A stretch of 64,000 bases of DNA from contig NC_036447.1 in the NCBI RefSeq assembly GCF_002775205.1, positions 27,774,245 through 27,838,244 on the forward strand, in the 5' to 3' direction. This document shows, in pieces, positions 1-12,617 of the stretch. Source of the DNA: Xiphophorus maculatus (taxonomy: Eukaryota; Chordata; Actinopteri; Cyprinodontiformes; Poeciliidae). Position 1 is the first letter of the stretch. Every line of letters starts with the position of its first letter. Under the pieces are notes generated by a model, which was not told the origin of the DNA, ran no database searches, and worked only from the letters and a program-made list of their open reading frames with translations. The translations under genes were made by a program, and so were the position numbers.

Positions 1-1020
1 AAAGGCGCTACAGCAGCGACGCTCGATTGGACAAAGTGGATGGGTGTCCGTGTTAAAACCCGAGTGGAACCAAAGCCAATAAAACCCACTGGTATTTGCT
101 TTCGCTGCGTTAGTTTATAATCCATCCTGTTTCTGAAATTATTCACCTCTCTGCTTCTCTGCGGTCTAAACGTCACACCCAGGCGTTATGATCAAGTCCT
201 TCAGAATAGCTGTGGTTAACTTTTGATGCAAAGTTGGATCACTTTGTAAAAACAACATTTTTCACTGAGTACAGCTGAGTGAAAACGTGGACATTGTTTC
301 ACCTTTGGCCTCCGGGTGTGTTCAGTTGGAGATTAGGGGTTTTTTTTCTGTAAAGAACAAACCCCATTGTATAGTGTACATGAATATCACAGCAATAAAC
401 CTGCATGAAGATATTTTGCTCATATTAATCATCCTTTTTAAGACATCGATTTCACACTAAGGCAACACAACACCACCATCATCAGTGAGCAACCATAAAA
501 CAGAAAACTTATTATATTATGTTATAATATATTATAGTGTAATAAAAAAATACAACGTGAGGTGACAAAAGCAGAAAATATAAAGGAAAACGAAAAAAGT
601 TGTCAACAAAAACCAATCAAAATCATCAAAGCGCCCCCTAGGGGTTGAAAGACTAAGGCATCTACTTTCTTTTGTAATTTTACTCTTGAACTGGAGCTCA
701 AATGACCGGTTTGCTTTCCTTACAGGCAGGAGACAAGTGTAGGCGGAGGAAACAATCGGAGCCGCTCCTGTTCCAGTCCAGCTCTCGTCTCCAACATGCT
801 GAAGGAAGCCGCCCAAACCCGCTGACCCACCGCTCAAAGCGTGCTTGCAGCACATAAGCTCTGGCCACGGCGCTGACCGCGTTCGCTGGGCGTTTGTTCT
901 GTTTGTGAAACCCACTTGCTGATTCTCGCAATTCAAAACGGAGAAGAGAGAAGAGTCGTCAGTTTAAAATCATTGCTGTTTGCGATAGTTTGAGCTCGAG
1001 AACACATAAAATAGTCGGTT
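1..1020. other. No gene recognised (presumed mfng intron 7 or downstream)
   Basis: AT-rich unique-looking sequence with one GC-richer patch around 625-960 that contains overlapping open frames on the minus strand. None of these has a family motif, and no splice-bounded exon could be supported. A CCCCTAGGGG palindrome sits near 634-644. Confidence 0.4.
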
Positions 1021-1021
1021 T

Positions 1022-1500
1022 TTGGTTGCATTTAATGTGAGACGTAACATGTCAAACAACAAACTCCAGATACTGAAAGAGTTGTTATCAACACATATCT
1101 GGAAGTTCGCACCAGGTCATAAATATGGCAAATCTTTTATATGTAAGCTAAAAACAAAAAAAACACTAAAAGGCAGTGGACCAAGAACCAAGCCTTGGGG
1201 TACACCTATAGTCATTTTTGAAGCAATGATCTCTCTACACATATGACAACACATTTTTCCACAATATACTAAGCTTTTCTTTGAAAAAAAAATCCGTAAT
1301 TGTCATTTCTGAATAGAAATATTATGGCTTAAAATGTAAAGATTTTAAAATCCAACCCAGATATTGTATTCTGATTGTGTGATGAGTTGCTCTGTATATT
1401 TATGAAGCAATTACAAGTCTCTGGATATGACTGCAAAGATGTAACATTTAGGTAACCTCATGTACCCAAAAGTAACAGCCTGATAACTTCTTGGAAACAA
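1022..1500 (-). repeat. L2-like LINE RT fragment and flank, copy 1
   Basis: The reverse strand at about 1179-1213 reads GVPQGLVLGP, the RT signature of L2/Rex1-type elements (consensus GVPQGSVLGP). The surrounding 400-plus bases recur at 2965-3290 and 3725-3800 with many substitutions and small indels. It is too decayed to encode protein. This copy is uninterrupted and serves as the empty-site comparator for the hAT-like insertion at 3294. Confidence 0.6.
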
Positions 1501-2694
1501 TACAGATTACAGTAGAGTAAGGAAGTTGATCTTAAAAATGTTTAAGAGCAAAAACAACATTTGGCGAATCAGTTCTGAAATCACAAGGACAGACTACAAA
1601 TGTGAGGATCTAAAAATACCGATATATCATGTAGTGTATTTTGTGGAGCCGCTGTGACCACTGTTTAACATAAGCGGCAAGGATGTTATTTTATTTTATT
1701 AAAACTTTCTGGAAGATTCAGGTTTATTTTTTCAGGTAAAGGTCGTTTTATTTATAAAGCACATTTTCAGCAACAAGGTAATAATACAAAGTGCTTTAAG
1801 GAATTAAAAGGAAATACAAACAGAATAAACTAAAGAAAAGAGCAAAAGAAGAAAAAGCTAATAATGATCCAAAGTAAATAAACTAGATACTCGTATTCAG
1901 GGTTGCTAGATCAGTATAAGTAAGTATCTTCTGGTCTAATGCCTTTTCTGGTTTGGAATAATAGGAGTCTAAAAAGTAGTTGCTAAGGTCGTTTTTCTGA
2001 ACTCTAAGTTCTAATCCCTGTTCTGGGTTGCTAAATAAGTGTAATTAAGTAAGTATCCTCTGGACTTCTGGGATGCTGGATAAGTATAAGTATTCTCTGG
2101 ACTTTCTAAGTGTGCTCTAAACTTGTATCTAAGCGATCACTGGAGCGTAAGGAAAAGTAAACCCTTTGAAGCTCTGAGACAGACTTTGAAATTGAGCCCG
2201 CAATAAACTAGTTACAGCATCTTTTAACAGCCTGAAACCCCGGTGTACTTTGTTTTTTATTGCTAAAGCAGAGTGACTGATTATCCTTGAGCAAAGTGGC
2301 CACAGACTCAAACAACCCTGACTCCCCACTGTCCTCTGTGGATAACTCAGGTAGATTTCCACGTTGTCTTCAGGTCCAGATGCGTTGTCCTCCCGACAAA
2401 AGGGGGATGCATAACCGCCTCTTGGCTGGGACGTTTCAGGATGACGGCAGCATCTGTGGGGCTGGAGCGGAGCAGGGAAATGGGAAAAAATGTCAAGAGA
2501 GATTAGCAGGGATGGAAGGGCTGTGAAGGAGACGGAGAATGCGAAGCAATCTGAAGATATGGCAGGAATCGTATCTGTGTATAGAGAGGACAGCTTCGTG
2601 TGTCTCTGTGCGACGGGACACACATTTGTGATTGTCTGTTTTAATGCCTCACTGGTTTGCTGGTCCACCACCTGCCAAGTTGTTTGCAAGAGAG
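1501..2694. other. Non-coding stretch with dispersed-repeat remnant
   Basis: The part at about 1735-1860 resembles a common teleost repeat with the phrase 'ttatttataaagcac...agcaacaaggtaat...aaagtgcttta'. From 1890 to 2130 there are imperfect internal repeats of 'ttctgggttgctagataagtataagtaag' type. Open frames around 2129-2690 show no family features. No gene is called. Confidence 0.4.
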
Positions 2695-2695
2695 C

Positions 2696-2710
2696 GTGTG
2701 TGGGCGTGTG

Positions 2711-2773
<63 letters not shown>

Positions 2774-2797
2774 GTGCGTGCGTGTGTGTGTGTGTGT
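2696..2797. repeat. (GT)n microsatellite
   Basis: About 100 bp of GT dinucleotides with a few GC and GG interruptions. Open frames across it (poly Cys-Val) are artefacts. Confidence 0.95.
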
Positions 2798-2964
2798 TCA
2801 CCGGCGACTGCGCATATACTGTAGCTGTTGGTTAGAAATGGATGAAACCATCTCTGAGTTGCTCATCTGGTACAAAAACCTAAAAGATGCACTAACTGTT
2901 GTTACAAATGACATTGAATTCATATTTCTGTTAAGAACCCTGAATGGGTTTTGATGGCATTTTA

Positions 2965-3293
2965 GTTTTATAAAATCAGATCATATCTGGAAACCTGCAA
3001 CAAGACACAGATATGGGAAATCCTTTATATGTAAACTAAAAAATAAATCTGAAAGGAGGTGGACCAAGAACTTCAGCCTTGAGGTACACCTTTAGTCATT
3101 TTTGAAGCTATGATTTCTTTACACAGAGTGCAAAAATATTTTTCTCCACACTATGCAATGTACATTAAACCACTCTAATCTTTAAGAGAACAAGAGTGGT
3201 CATTTCTGAATAGATGTAGCATGGCTTAAGATTTTAAGGATTTTGAAATCCAGCCCAGATACTTTACTGCAATTGAGCCAAGAAGCAAATAAA
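2965..3293 (-). repeat. L2-like LINE RT fragment and flank, copy 2 (left part)
   Basis: Diverged copy of 1022-1500; the reverse strand near 3060-3095 gives GVPQG followed by frame decay. The copy is interrupted after 3293 by an inserted element and resumes at 3725 with 'caattacaagtgtctg', the counterpart of 'caattacaagtctctg' at about 1411-1426. Confidence 0.6.
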
Positions 3294-3724
3294 AGTAGGC
3301 CTGTCACAATAAATCAATTAATCGCACAATAAAAGAAACTGAATAATTTTTTTTTTCCTTTAGTCGTCGTTTTTCTGTTTTCTCTCTCTCTTTTATTTAT
3401 TTATTTTTAATCAAAAACTGAATGATAAAAGTCTACAGATTGGTGCTTTGGTCTTTCCTTGGGAGATAACTTTGTTTACGCAGACTTCATAATTCATTTA
3501 ATTTGTTGTTTCTGTTCTTTTGCTTATTTATTTTTAGATATTTGAAATGTCTCCCAGTTCAAGTGTTTAAATATTCATTACAATTTAAAGTTTATTGAGC
3601 CTTGAGAATGTGTTCTTGCATTATTATGGTATTACGATTACAATAAATGGCTTCAAAGCAACAATATTATCGTTTATCGCAATACGTTCTGGGACAATTT
3701 ATCGTCCACCTGTTGTGACAGGTC
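3294..3724. mobile_element. hAT-like non-autonomous element inserted in repeat copy 2
   Basis: It opens with AGTAGGCCTGTCACAATAAA and closes with the inverse-related TTGTGACAGGTC. This matches the widespread teleost element whose ends read 'GGCCTGTCACGATAA'. The flanks CAAATAAA (3286-3293) and CAATTACA (3725-3732) look like a decayed 8-bp target duplication, the size hAT transposases make. No transposase frame remains. Confidence 0.6.
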
Positions 3725-3799
3725 CAATTACAAGTGTCTGTTTGTGAGTGAAAAGGTTTAACAGTTAGGTAATCTCATATCCTCTATACCAAAGTAAAA

Positions 3800-4900
3800 A
3801 CATTCTTGTGATTTTTGACTAGTTTAATATTAAAATTTGACACCCGTAAGGATTTCAAGACTATCGCTTCTTTTTCAGCACTTTATTTTTTTGCTCGATT
3901 TAATTGGTTTTCATTTATTTCCCATTAATGTTTTTTTTTTTTTTTTTTTGCTCAGTTAGAGGAAGCAAACTACAGAAAAACACAGTAAAGACATCTTTAT
4001 ATTGCAAAGGTATATACACTTTTAAACAGCGAAAGGGAAGTGAATAATGGAAATGACAGAAAAAAAAATTGCAAGAGGTTGTTTTCATTTCAAATCTGGT
4101 ATTGATCAGCAGCTACTGTAATTTAAATTTAAATGAGAGGTCATCCTTTTTTTCTTTTTTTTTTGTCAGTCTGGTGACACTTGAGCTTTATCCCACACTT
4201 AGTTTTAAATTCATAACAGTCACATTTGGACACAAAGGACGCCTTTGTGAAAGTAAAGTGCAGGGTGAGGACTCCAGGGTCATCGGCCCGCCGGGGCAGA
4301 CTCCGGGCATCCTGACCTGTCCTTCTTTAATCGGGGCCGCCTCGGATCTGATACCAGAATGTGGCTCGGGATTCTACCGCTGACAAAACAGCGTGCATCC
4401 AGGACGACGGTCATAATGAAGTCCCACAACACTTCCTTCCATCTTCTGTCGTCACGGTATTATTAGAATGTGATCGGCTAAACGTACGCCGACAGAAGAC
4501 TTACTGTATATATGATAAAGTTACAATTAAAGTTCAAACTCAGACAGAGAGGAAGGAACGCGAGACGTCGCTTTGAAGACGCGTTGTTGTGTTCCTGCGT
4601 ACCAAAAACCTTCATCTCCACACCGACAGTCGCTTGCGGTTGTCATGTTTGAAAATTGTCGTGTTTTCTTTTTTTTTTTTTTCCGGTCAAAGTGTCGATT
4701 ACTCGCCAGATGTTCCTTGGAGCAAACATGTTGTAACGTATGCAGCTGTTTGGGTTATAAAATACATTTAAGAGCCAGGTGTTGGAATTCTGCGTAGAAC
4801 TACAACTCAAAAAAAGAGAGAGATCATAAGCCAGTAATAACAAAAAAAAACCCTAAAAGCTCTTGGGGGCCACAAAAAAAAAATGTTTTTCTATTAAAAA
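3800..4900. other. No gene recognised
   Basis: AT-rich sequence with homopolymer T and A runs (3931-3950, 4149-4165, 4669-4682) and no splice-bounded conserved exon. Short open frames at 4069-4797 have no family motif. Confidence 0.4.
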
Positions 4901-4902
4901 AG

Positions 4903-5012
4903 TACTAGCTGTAAGTGAAATAATCTGCCAGTGAAATAAGATATTTTAATTTATGATATGGCAAAAAAAATGATTGTTCCATTGGCATTTTATTTCACTT
5001 ATAACTAGTTTT
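4903..5012. mobile_element. Small palindromic MITE-like element
   Basis: The left arm 'actagctgtaagtgaaataa' (about 4904-4923) is matched in inverse by 'ttatttcacttataactagt' (about 4990-5009). The arms continue imperfectly through 'tctgccagtgaa'. A related arm recurs at 43275-43300 ('ctataagtgaaataatctgccagtgg'). Confidence 0.55.
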
Positions 5013-7541
5013 TTTTTTTTTATCAGTATTAATGTATTATTGAATATCAGCTCCAATATCATTCTGAAAAATTACTTGCCTGTCCGTTTGTCTTATTTCA
5101 AGTGTACAAAGATATTTGCACAAAAAGATAGACCAACAACATTTGGTAGGATTTGATGTATTTGCAGTGTGAGTGCAGTTCGTGGGCTTTCATGGCATTT
5201 TGCATGCAAATGTTCACATGTAAGCAGGTTTGAATATTTTTTACTATAATTATATTGGGTTCTTTTTGCATTCACTGTATTAATATCCGCAATTTATCTG
5301 TTGGAGATTATTGAGTCTATACAATTATTTTTGCCATCACGGGGTATTTTGCTCACAATAACATTGCTGCTAACTTTTAAGAAGATAAATGAAGAGGCAA
5401 TACTTCAAAACATGACCTAAATAAACTGCGAGTTTTAACTCAAGTACTTCTAATCTGAAGAGCATAATAATAATAAATTTGGAATTAAAGAATTGCATTG
5501 ACTTCCCGATTAAATATGATCATTTTAGAGCAGCACTTTCTTTAGCAAAAATGAGTAACATACCTATTTGCATAAACATTCATATTCCTTGAAAAACAAA
5601 CATTCTTTTTATTTTTTGAGCACCACAATTAAATATTTGTATGAGTTCATTTTTAGCAGCGGACCATTTTATTAATCGCCTGCAAAAGTGATCGACAAAA
5701 GCCACTCAATTAGTAAATTAAGTCTCTAAACTTTTCTGTTAGTTTAAATTTTTCTGCTGCTTATTCCTGTGCCTTGCCTGGTTTCCGGGGCAACACAAAG
5801 AGGCGCTTGCCCAGGGCGTCATCCGTGCAAGAAGCGCCACCGCTGGGCTTTATTCGTCACAGCCGTTAAGAGACGGGGCCCGTACAGAGTAACAGGCAGC
5901 CGAGCTTAACGCCGCTCTGGAGTTGCCAACCGGTGAGCCGAAATGAAATGTTTTCATTTACAACTCTGTTAGCCTTCGTGTCCTCAAAGGCCCCTCTTCA
6001 GAGATTTCTTTTTGTCTGATGAACACGGAACGAACGGCCGGTGCTTCGGCCCACGTAAATATAGGCAACAATCGAGGCAAGAAGTTCATCTCTAGTATCC
6101 GAGACCCTCGGATGAAAAGAAATCCGGAGGAAACGGTTTGCAGCAGAACGTCAGCTCCTGGTCAAGCATCAGTCACGTACAGAAAGCGGCAGAGCGGAGA
6201 GGCTAATCCTTGGAAATCCAACAGAGTCTGGGTTTTTTTTGTTGTTTTTTTTTATATAAAACTCCCCTTGCTTCTGGATTAATTTGAGCTGAAATTAAAT
6301 CTAAAATTGGCTTGCTCGTTGTATACTTGGCAGCCTCTCGGTGGTGAATGGGGTGGGGAGCGAGGGCAAAGAGAATATCAACACACACAGAAAAGCAGTC
6401 TGGGGTTTTTTTGTGTTTTTTTTTTCTCTTTTCAAATTGGTTTTCGCTGAACGAGCACGCGGCAGGGTAACATGACATGTTACAAATGATTTCAAGGCAA
6501 AATGATCAATTCAGATATTGTAAACAAGAAGTACGGCAACATATTTGTGCAGATTTGATAAACGCCGCATTGTACATTTTGCTCATGTTCCATCTTCGAT
6601 CTTGTTTCATTTACATCTGGTGTTTCTTTCAGTTTTGCTTTTCTTTTTTTTCTATTTTCCTACCCACCCATTTACCCCTGTCTTCATTCTTTTTCTCCAT
6701 TACAAGTCCCTCTCTGGCGTAATTTTTCCATTTTTCTGCATGGCTGTTTCTGTCACTCTGCACCTCGTTGTCTCCTTCGCGCTCCCCCCCCCCCTCCACC
6801 CTCCACCACCGAAGCGGCGTAAGAAATCTCTGGAAATCCACTCCCTCCATTTCCCACCTGTCACTGGTGATCAGACTCTGAATCTATCCAATCCTGCGGA
6901 TCATGCAGAAACTGGCTGTGACCATTTGACAAATGCGGACGACGGTATTCGGACCTCCTTCGCCCCACCAGAGCGAGGCCACGTGCTCTCTTATTTACAT
7001 TCAACGCGCCTCTGAATCAGGCTTTTCTTTCTCTCTATTAATTAGTGGGTGTTTGTTGGCAGGCTGCTGCCTTTCAGCGGTTGCTGTCAGTGCGCCTCAC
7101 AGCTGGAGATTTGTGCTTGGTGGGCCTTTCATGATGGGAAGAGAATTCTCCCAGCGTCCTCCGCCATCTGTTTATAGGACTTATCACCATTCCCCAACTG
7201 AATCCCTTCCCCTCCATGCCTCCAGCATGCATTCAGAATCTGTCTTTTCAACCCACTAGCAGGTCTCGCTGCTAATCGGAGAGAGTATTTTATTCGCGGA
7301 GGAACTGAGGTTTTTGCCGTCCTTCTCTGTTCGCGGGTCAAAACGACGTGTCACGACTGCAGACGGTCGATCCGCGTCCCGCCGGTGTGACTTGGCTCTC
7401 AACAGGCCCAGAGCGAAATGTTTTTATTAACTGTAAAGTAAAAAATAAAGTAGTTTCGGAGGTGGAGTCAAATTTTAAAGAAACTACCTTGCTCAGAAAG
7501 ATTGTTGATTCAGCCTGGTTCTACTACAACCTTTACTTTGC
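5013..7541. other. No gene recognised; GC-richer islands
   Basis: Two GC-richer patches (5760-5960 and 6780-7380) stand out from AT-rich surroundings. On the reverse strand, 5750-5830 reads DALGKRLFVLPRKPGK, but its phrase 'gcgcttgcccagggcg' is common in fish dispersed repeats, so it is not called a gene. The patch at 6930-7340 has no repeat signature I recognise and could be conserved non-coding DNA. Confidence 0.3.
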
Positions 7542-7938
7542 TTAAAGCCACGGTATGTACCTTTTACAAAAATATGTTTTGTCCGTGTTTTGTAAGTGCG
7601 ATCATGTTGTGACAGTATGGTATGAGACAGGTAATGTGTGGAAAAAAATTTCACTGTTTCACCTCCCTGGTGCCAATCAGAGCCTGGAGGAGGGTCTTAG
7701 CGCTGTCAATCAACCTCCTGTACGCTGCTCATGTGCTAATGATGGATAAACAACTTACCATTACAGGAAAACTGTTTATCCGCCATCATTGGTGGCTATG
7801 CTAATTTGTCTTAGCATTCGTGGCAGTTTAGCAAAGAGCAAGCGGGAAGGGATGAACACGGGATAGTTTATGTTATCTTGTATTAACACTACATCTAAAA
7901 CCCTTTTTTTTAATGACAGTCACATTCTGCAGCTTTAA
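7542..7938. mobile_element. MITE-like dispersed repeat with TTAAAGC ends
   Basis: The ends are inverse-related: TTAAAGCCACGGTATGTAC at left and, on the reverse strand from 7938, TTAAAGCTGCAGAATGTGAC. The interior phrase 'ccaatcagagcctggaggagggtcttagcgctgtcaatcaacctcc' is a common teleost repeat. It also contains ATGGATAAACA and TGTTTATCCGCCAT in inverse orientation. The short frames inside are not genes. Confidence 0.55.
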
Positions 7939-10030
7939 TGCCAGACTAATGACAGAGATTTTTTTTTCTTAGTTTTTTGGCAATTCTTAATGTCACAGAT
8001 TCAGATTACTGTACCTATTAAACAATTTGAGAGAGCCTAGTTGATGATGTCCCGGTTGCTGTCAGTTTTGGAAAAGTTTAATTCACAACATTTTAGTGAA
8101 ATTTATACACCGACATAATAAGAAGCACTTCTCAAAGCCACTGTGTTCCTGTGCAACATGTTAAAGCCAAAACAAACCAAACCCAAATGTCAGGATTTTG
8201 ACTCAGCCTATAAATTATAAAACTGCCGGTTCAAGCTAAAAAAAAAAAAGAAAAAGAAAGTCTGGTTATAGTTTATTAATTCCTTCAGGGACAAAGAAGG
8301 TGATTTGATGTCCCGTCATCCGATGAACCCAACAGTGAAGTGCTCGGCCTTAGTGACCGTTGTTGCATTTTCACACTTCACTACAAAGACGACATCATAA
8401 GTAGAGAACATTATGTGGGAAAGTTGGGGTAACGTCTGTAAGTAGCCGCTTGGGTTAAAGGTTGAGCACAAATGGTTCTTTCAAACTGACGGTCGCTATA
8501 AGCAGGAAGATGAATCGGCTACAAAGTGGCTTAAAAGCTGACTCAGTTACACCAGTTCAGACTAAAGAGCCGGAACCTCTAGCAAACCAAAATTATTCCA
8601 CTTGTAGGTCATACAATGTAACAACAAATTCTACCACAGATCGAGGAAATTTGTGTCTTTGCGAATAGAAATAATGTTAGTAATCCCAGCTGACCTGAAG
8701 CAGAGTCTGAAAAGCGTTTCGTCTTTTTACACAGCGCTGTAAACATCTGGTTTCAGTTCTCTCTCTCTTTTTCTCTCTCTGTGTGGGTTTATAGTTATTT
8801 TTTTAAACTTTCAGTTTCAAGAGAACATCTATCTGGCTTTTGATTTCGTCAAACTACTAGTTTAAGATCAAATTATCCTGGAAGCAGAATGTTTGTGTTC
8901 GATCGCGCAGGAGAAACTTGGGATTTTTGTTTGGGAAAAAAAATGAATAAATTCACTGATGTCCCCGATTTAGCTTTCAGTTACGCTCTGGGCTGCTGCT
9001 TTTGCTTTCTGCTGGGGCTATTTTTTATGGCGTTACAGTTTTCATTTCCCTCTTATCTATAATTCAAAATGTTTATGGAATTGAGTCCTGGGTTACTTTT
9101 TTAAAAGTCAGACATATCGTTTTTCCTTAGCATGTGGGGGTGTGTGTGTGGGGTGTGTGTGTGTGTGTATGTGTTTGCCTCATTGTCAATTTAACGAGAA
9201 GTCATACGAAGGAAAAGATAAATAGTGAAAACAGTGAAAAGAAGAAAAAGCTTAAAGATGCCATGGGTGACTAAATAGTGAGAGTCTGTGAGATGGGTGG
9301 ATTTTGATAATAAGGTTTTGACCAGTTGCAGCTCTCTGAAGCATGAATAAAAAAAACCCCGCAGCACACACATACTGTAGTATAAAACAGAGCAGAAACT
9401 GCACGCCATTATTTCCGTCACCGGCTTGTTTTGTTCTGGCACAAATTCATAGAAAACTGCTTCCATGTTTATCTGAAGCTCTTTCCTGTTAAAAGTAGGT
9501 TGAGTCCAGCCTGCCTGCCTGACTCTGGTTTTTTGCTTTTCTTCAGAAGCCAGTACCAGCAATAATAATAAAAAAAAAAAAAGTTGGTTTTCCACTTCTT
9601 CATATACAAATAAGATTCGTAATCAATTACATGAAATTATGGCTTTTACGAGGTGTTTATGTACAGTAAACACTGAGACATTGTATGGTTTCCCTCAGTT
9701 TATGCAAAACGCAGTGCCTGTAAAAATGCACACTGCTTTCGATGTTTTAACCTTTTGCCGCTGTTACAGTTTTTGTTTGCTGTATGATATTCTGTTTAAT
9801 GTTTTCCTAAAAGATTGTTGTAAATGAGAATCTGTTCTAAATCAACTGGCCTGGTTAAAAAATAAATACAATTCAATCACAATCAACAAAATTAGTTGTT
9901 TTTTTTGGACCAAAAGCTATTTGACTAATAAACCGTATTTATTAAGTATATTTATGCAGTAACTTATTTTATGCTACACACTTTAATTCATTGTCAATAT
10001 TTTGTAGAAAATAGTCTCCACCTTGGTATT
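7939..10030. other. No gene recognised
   Basis: AT-rich non-coding sequence. It holds a short GT-rich microsatellite at about 9138-9175 and a TC-rich run at 8759-8782. The minus-strand frame at 9191-9595 has no family motif. Confidence 0.4.
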
Positions 10031-10039
10031 AAATGTTTT

Positions 10040-10440
10040 GGGGGGTTTTCGTACATTTTGTGAAAAAGTTGATTATGATTCATTTGCAGACGCAACAAAA
10101 AAGGGAAAACATCCAAGAGGGTGAATAGTTTTTATAGGCCTTGTTACACCAGCCAAACATGTAACCAGATTTATTTATTTGATGCTACAACCACAACATT
10201 GCTCTGTAATTGGGTTTTATGTGGTAGACCGACCTGGAAAAGCACATAGCTGTGAATTGGAAAGAAAGGATGCTTGAGTTAATACTTTGTGGAAGCAGCT
10301 TCCCCCTCAGACACAGTCCCAGCAGGTCCTCCATGTCTCTTTTTTATGACTTTTAATCTTGTCCATTCTCCTTTGCAAAATCCAAGCTGTTTTTATAGTT
10401 ATGTGGGCTGAGAAACGGCTATGTGCAAAAGTTCAAATGA
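10040..10440. mobile_element. Decayed Tc1/mariner-type repeat fragment
   Basis: Phrases such as 'gtgaaaaagttgat...gggtgaatagtttttataggc', 'gggttttatgtggtagacc', 'ttaatactttgtggaag' and 'ccattctcctttgcaaaatcc' follow the order seen in a very common fish Tc1-like element. Both ends and the transposase frame are destroyed. Confidence 0.5.
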
Positions 10441-11889
10441 GCGAGTAGTCCGACCCAGAACCGGTACTTCCAGTGGCGCCGCCAACTAAAGAACCATCAA
10501 CGGGAAACGATGTGGAAAACAGAGGATCGGAGACGCGAGTGGACCGTCTTGAACCGGGCAAGGAGACGAAGCGCCACGGGCAAAGAGGTCAGCCGTCCAC
10601 TTAACGACTGCCTGGGTCAACCATCCCATCACCCCTGGCAACCCAGAGCGAGTCTTCCTTCCTCACACAGTCACAAAGGACTGTAGCTACCTCATGCCGG
10701 TATGGACATGTGACACTTTGACAAAATGACTAACTTACATTTGAAGAGAGAGTGTAACAAACCCGACGCTTCATGGTTGTATTTGTTCCAGACGTCTGGA
10801 GAGAAACCTCAGAACAGGGCAGAGTGTAGTGAGTCGAGAAATAGCCGTCACACAGAGAAGTCTACAGTATTTATTAATATTTTAACAGTTTGCTAAAGTT
10901 TGTTAATGGGTAGCTTTAGCCACAACAGGCAGTTAGAGGATATTTGTGAACTTGATATGGGCCAAAATGAAAAATGAGTCTGACGCTCCTGCGTTAGTCT
11001 AAAGTGAAAGACAGACGACAAAAGAACGGCAACAAAAACATACTGAAGCTCCAGTCTGAAACGCAGGAAGTCACTGAACCTAATCAAAAAGAAACTCGGA
11101 TTGACCTCAGCGCTCTAGATGAGTCAGATGATGGGGAGATACTCGCAAGCACCTGCGAGAAGGTCGTGAATTGAGAAACAGGTGAGACAAATGTGGATTT
11201 TTTTTCTTATTACTCTTATTCAAAAACATACAAAAGGAAGCACTCGAGCACAGTCCCAGGGTAACGCGGCTGTAAAAAAACACAAAAAAACAACACGGCC
11301 GTGGTTTTTCCTCATGCAGCGAAGAGATGAATAAAAGGAGACGGTGAGTAATAAAAGAGCTGGCGCAGATAACAGAAGATGGAAGTGGATAAAACAATTT
11401 TTGAGGGGAGAATGATAGGCGTAAAAGAGTGACATTGAAGAAATGATAAAATACACTGGGAACGGATGAATAAATCATATAAACAAGGAGGCGCCTGAAC
11501 AATGCGCAAGCAAAGGATGCACTCCAACACATAATCTGTTAAAGTATTGATGAGATTTCCTTGGTAGCGATAAATCCTTCAAAAAGGGAACCAGAACAGA
11601 AGAGAGAGGTACAAGGCTGTCAATGCAAAAGTCCCTGAAGATTTAATGATTTTCAGAAAATATTCAATTTACCCTCCTTAGTTTACAAACAGCTACGGTG
11701 TCTGTTCGATGAAAAATACTTTTGTCATTTTTAGCACGTCGTGGTTGTTTCGAAATATCCAGTCTACGTTTTTAGATGGGATAAATTGAAAAATGTTTAG
11801 TAAGGACAGCAAGGAATAACAAAAAAACCCCAGACATTTAGAATAAATAAATACAATAAGAAGGCTTTCCAAATGTAACTCCACTGTAC

Positions 11890-11928
11890 AAATTTCTAAC
11901 ATTTAACACAGTTAAATGTTAGAAATTT
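11890..11928. repeat. Perfect 18-bp hairpin, 3-nt loop
   Basis: AAATTTCTAACATTTAAC (11890-11907), loop ACA, then its exact reverse complement (11911-11928). AT-rich; function unknown. Confidence 0.9.
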
Positions 11929-12584
11929 CCTCTAATTTTATTGTCAAAGATAATTTGAGAAAAGGCAGTTTTCAAAAGATTGTTTCATAAATTAAGAGAA
12001 AAAGATGTCCATGCCCATATTTGGATAAATAATTGCCACCTAAGTCAACTACATTTGCAGCCCTTGGAGCTAATCAAGAAAGTTAAGTGGTTTTGATGAT
12101 TGGCAGTTAATCTTTTGCTTCACTCTGAAGCAACGTCACATTTTCTTGCTTTAATCCATTCACTTGCTGGTGAGTTTTAGTTGATTTTTACACCAAATGA
12201 ACCAATTTTCATTTGGTCTGAATCATTTTTTAATTTGTAACTTTTTGTAGGGTTCTGTTTCTGTTTCACACGTAGAAAACTCCCGAGTGAACCAGCGTTC
12301 AGTCTGTTCACAAAACTCAACCTGAGATTCAATTATGGAAAATTGTTCCGAGTTCTGAAGCAGCCGCAAACCGTAACAACATTTTCCACTCTACGTATGA
12401 CGTTCTTCCTCTGAAATGCTGTTCGGTTATACATACATTTTTGTCAGAGTATATTTTCCAAACATTTCGGAGATCTCTAAGGTATTTGTGAGCAAATATA
12501 AGACAAGCACAGAAGTTGTTTATGGATGGCGGCGTGTATCTTCTTGGCACTCTCCCATGGATGCGTCTATCTTAGCATTGAATC

Positions 12585-12617
12585 TTTAACACTGACCTTA
12601 CTTGAGGTCAGTGTTAA
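12585..12617. repeat. Perfect 13-bp hairpin, 7-nt loop
   Basis: TTTAACACTGACC (12585-12597) and GGTCAGTGTTAAA (12605-12617) are exact reverse complements. Confidence 0.85.

Noticed and set aside
2490..2954. Cys/Val-repeat ORF
   Set aside because: Translation of a GT microsatellite.
5750..5830. Minus-strand stretch DALGKRLFVLPRKPGK
   Set aside because: Looks protein-like, but the DNA phrase is typical of fish dispersed repeats, and no splice-bounded or homologous context was found.
10430..10740. GC-richer block with open frames, possible processed pseudogene
   Set aside because: Translations in all frames gave no family I can name, and stops interrupt the best frame.
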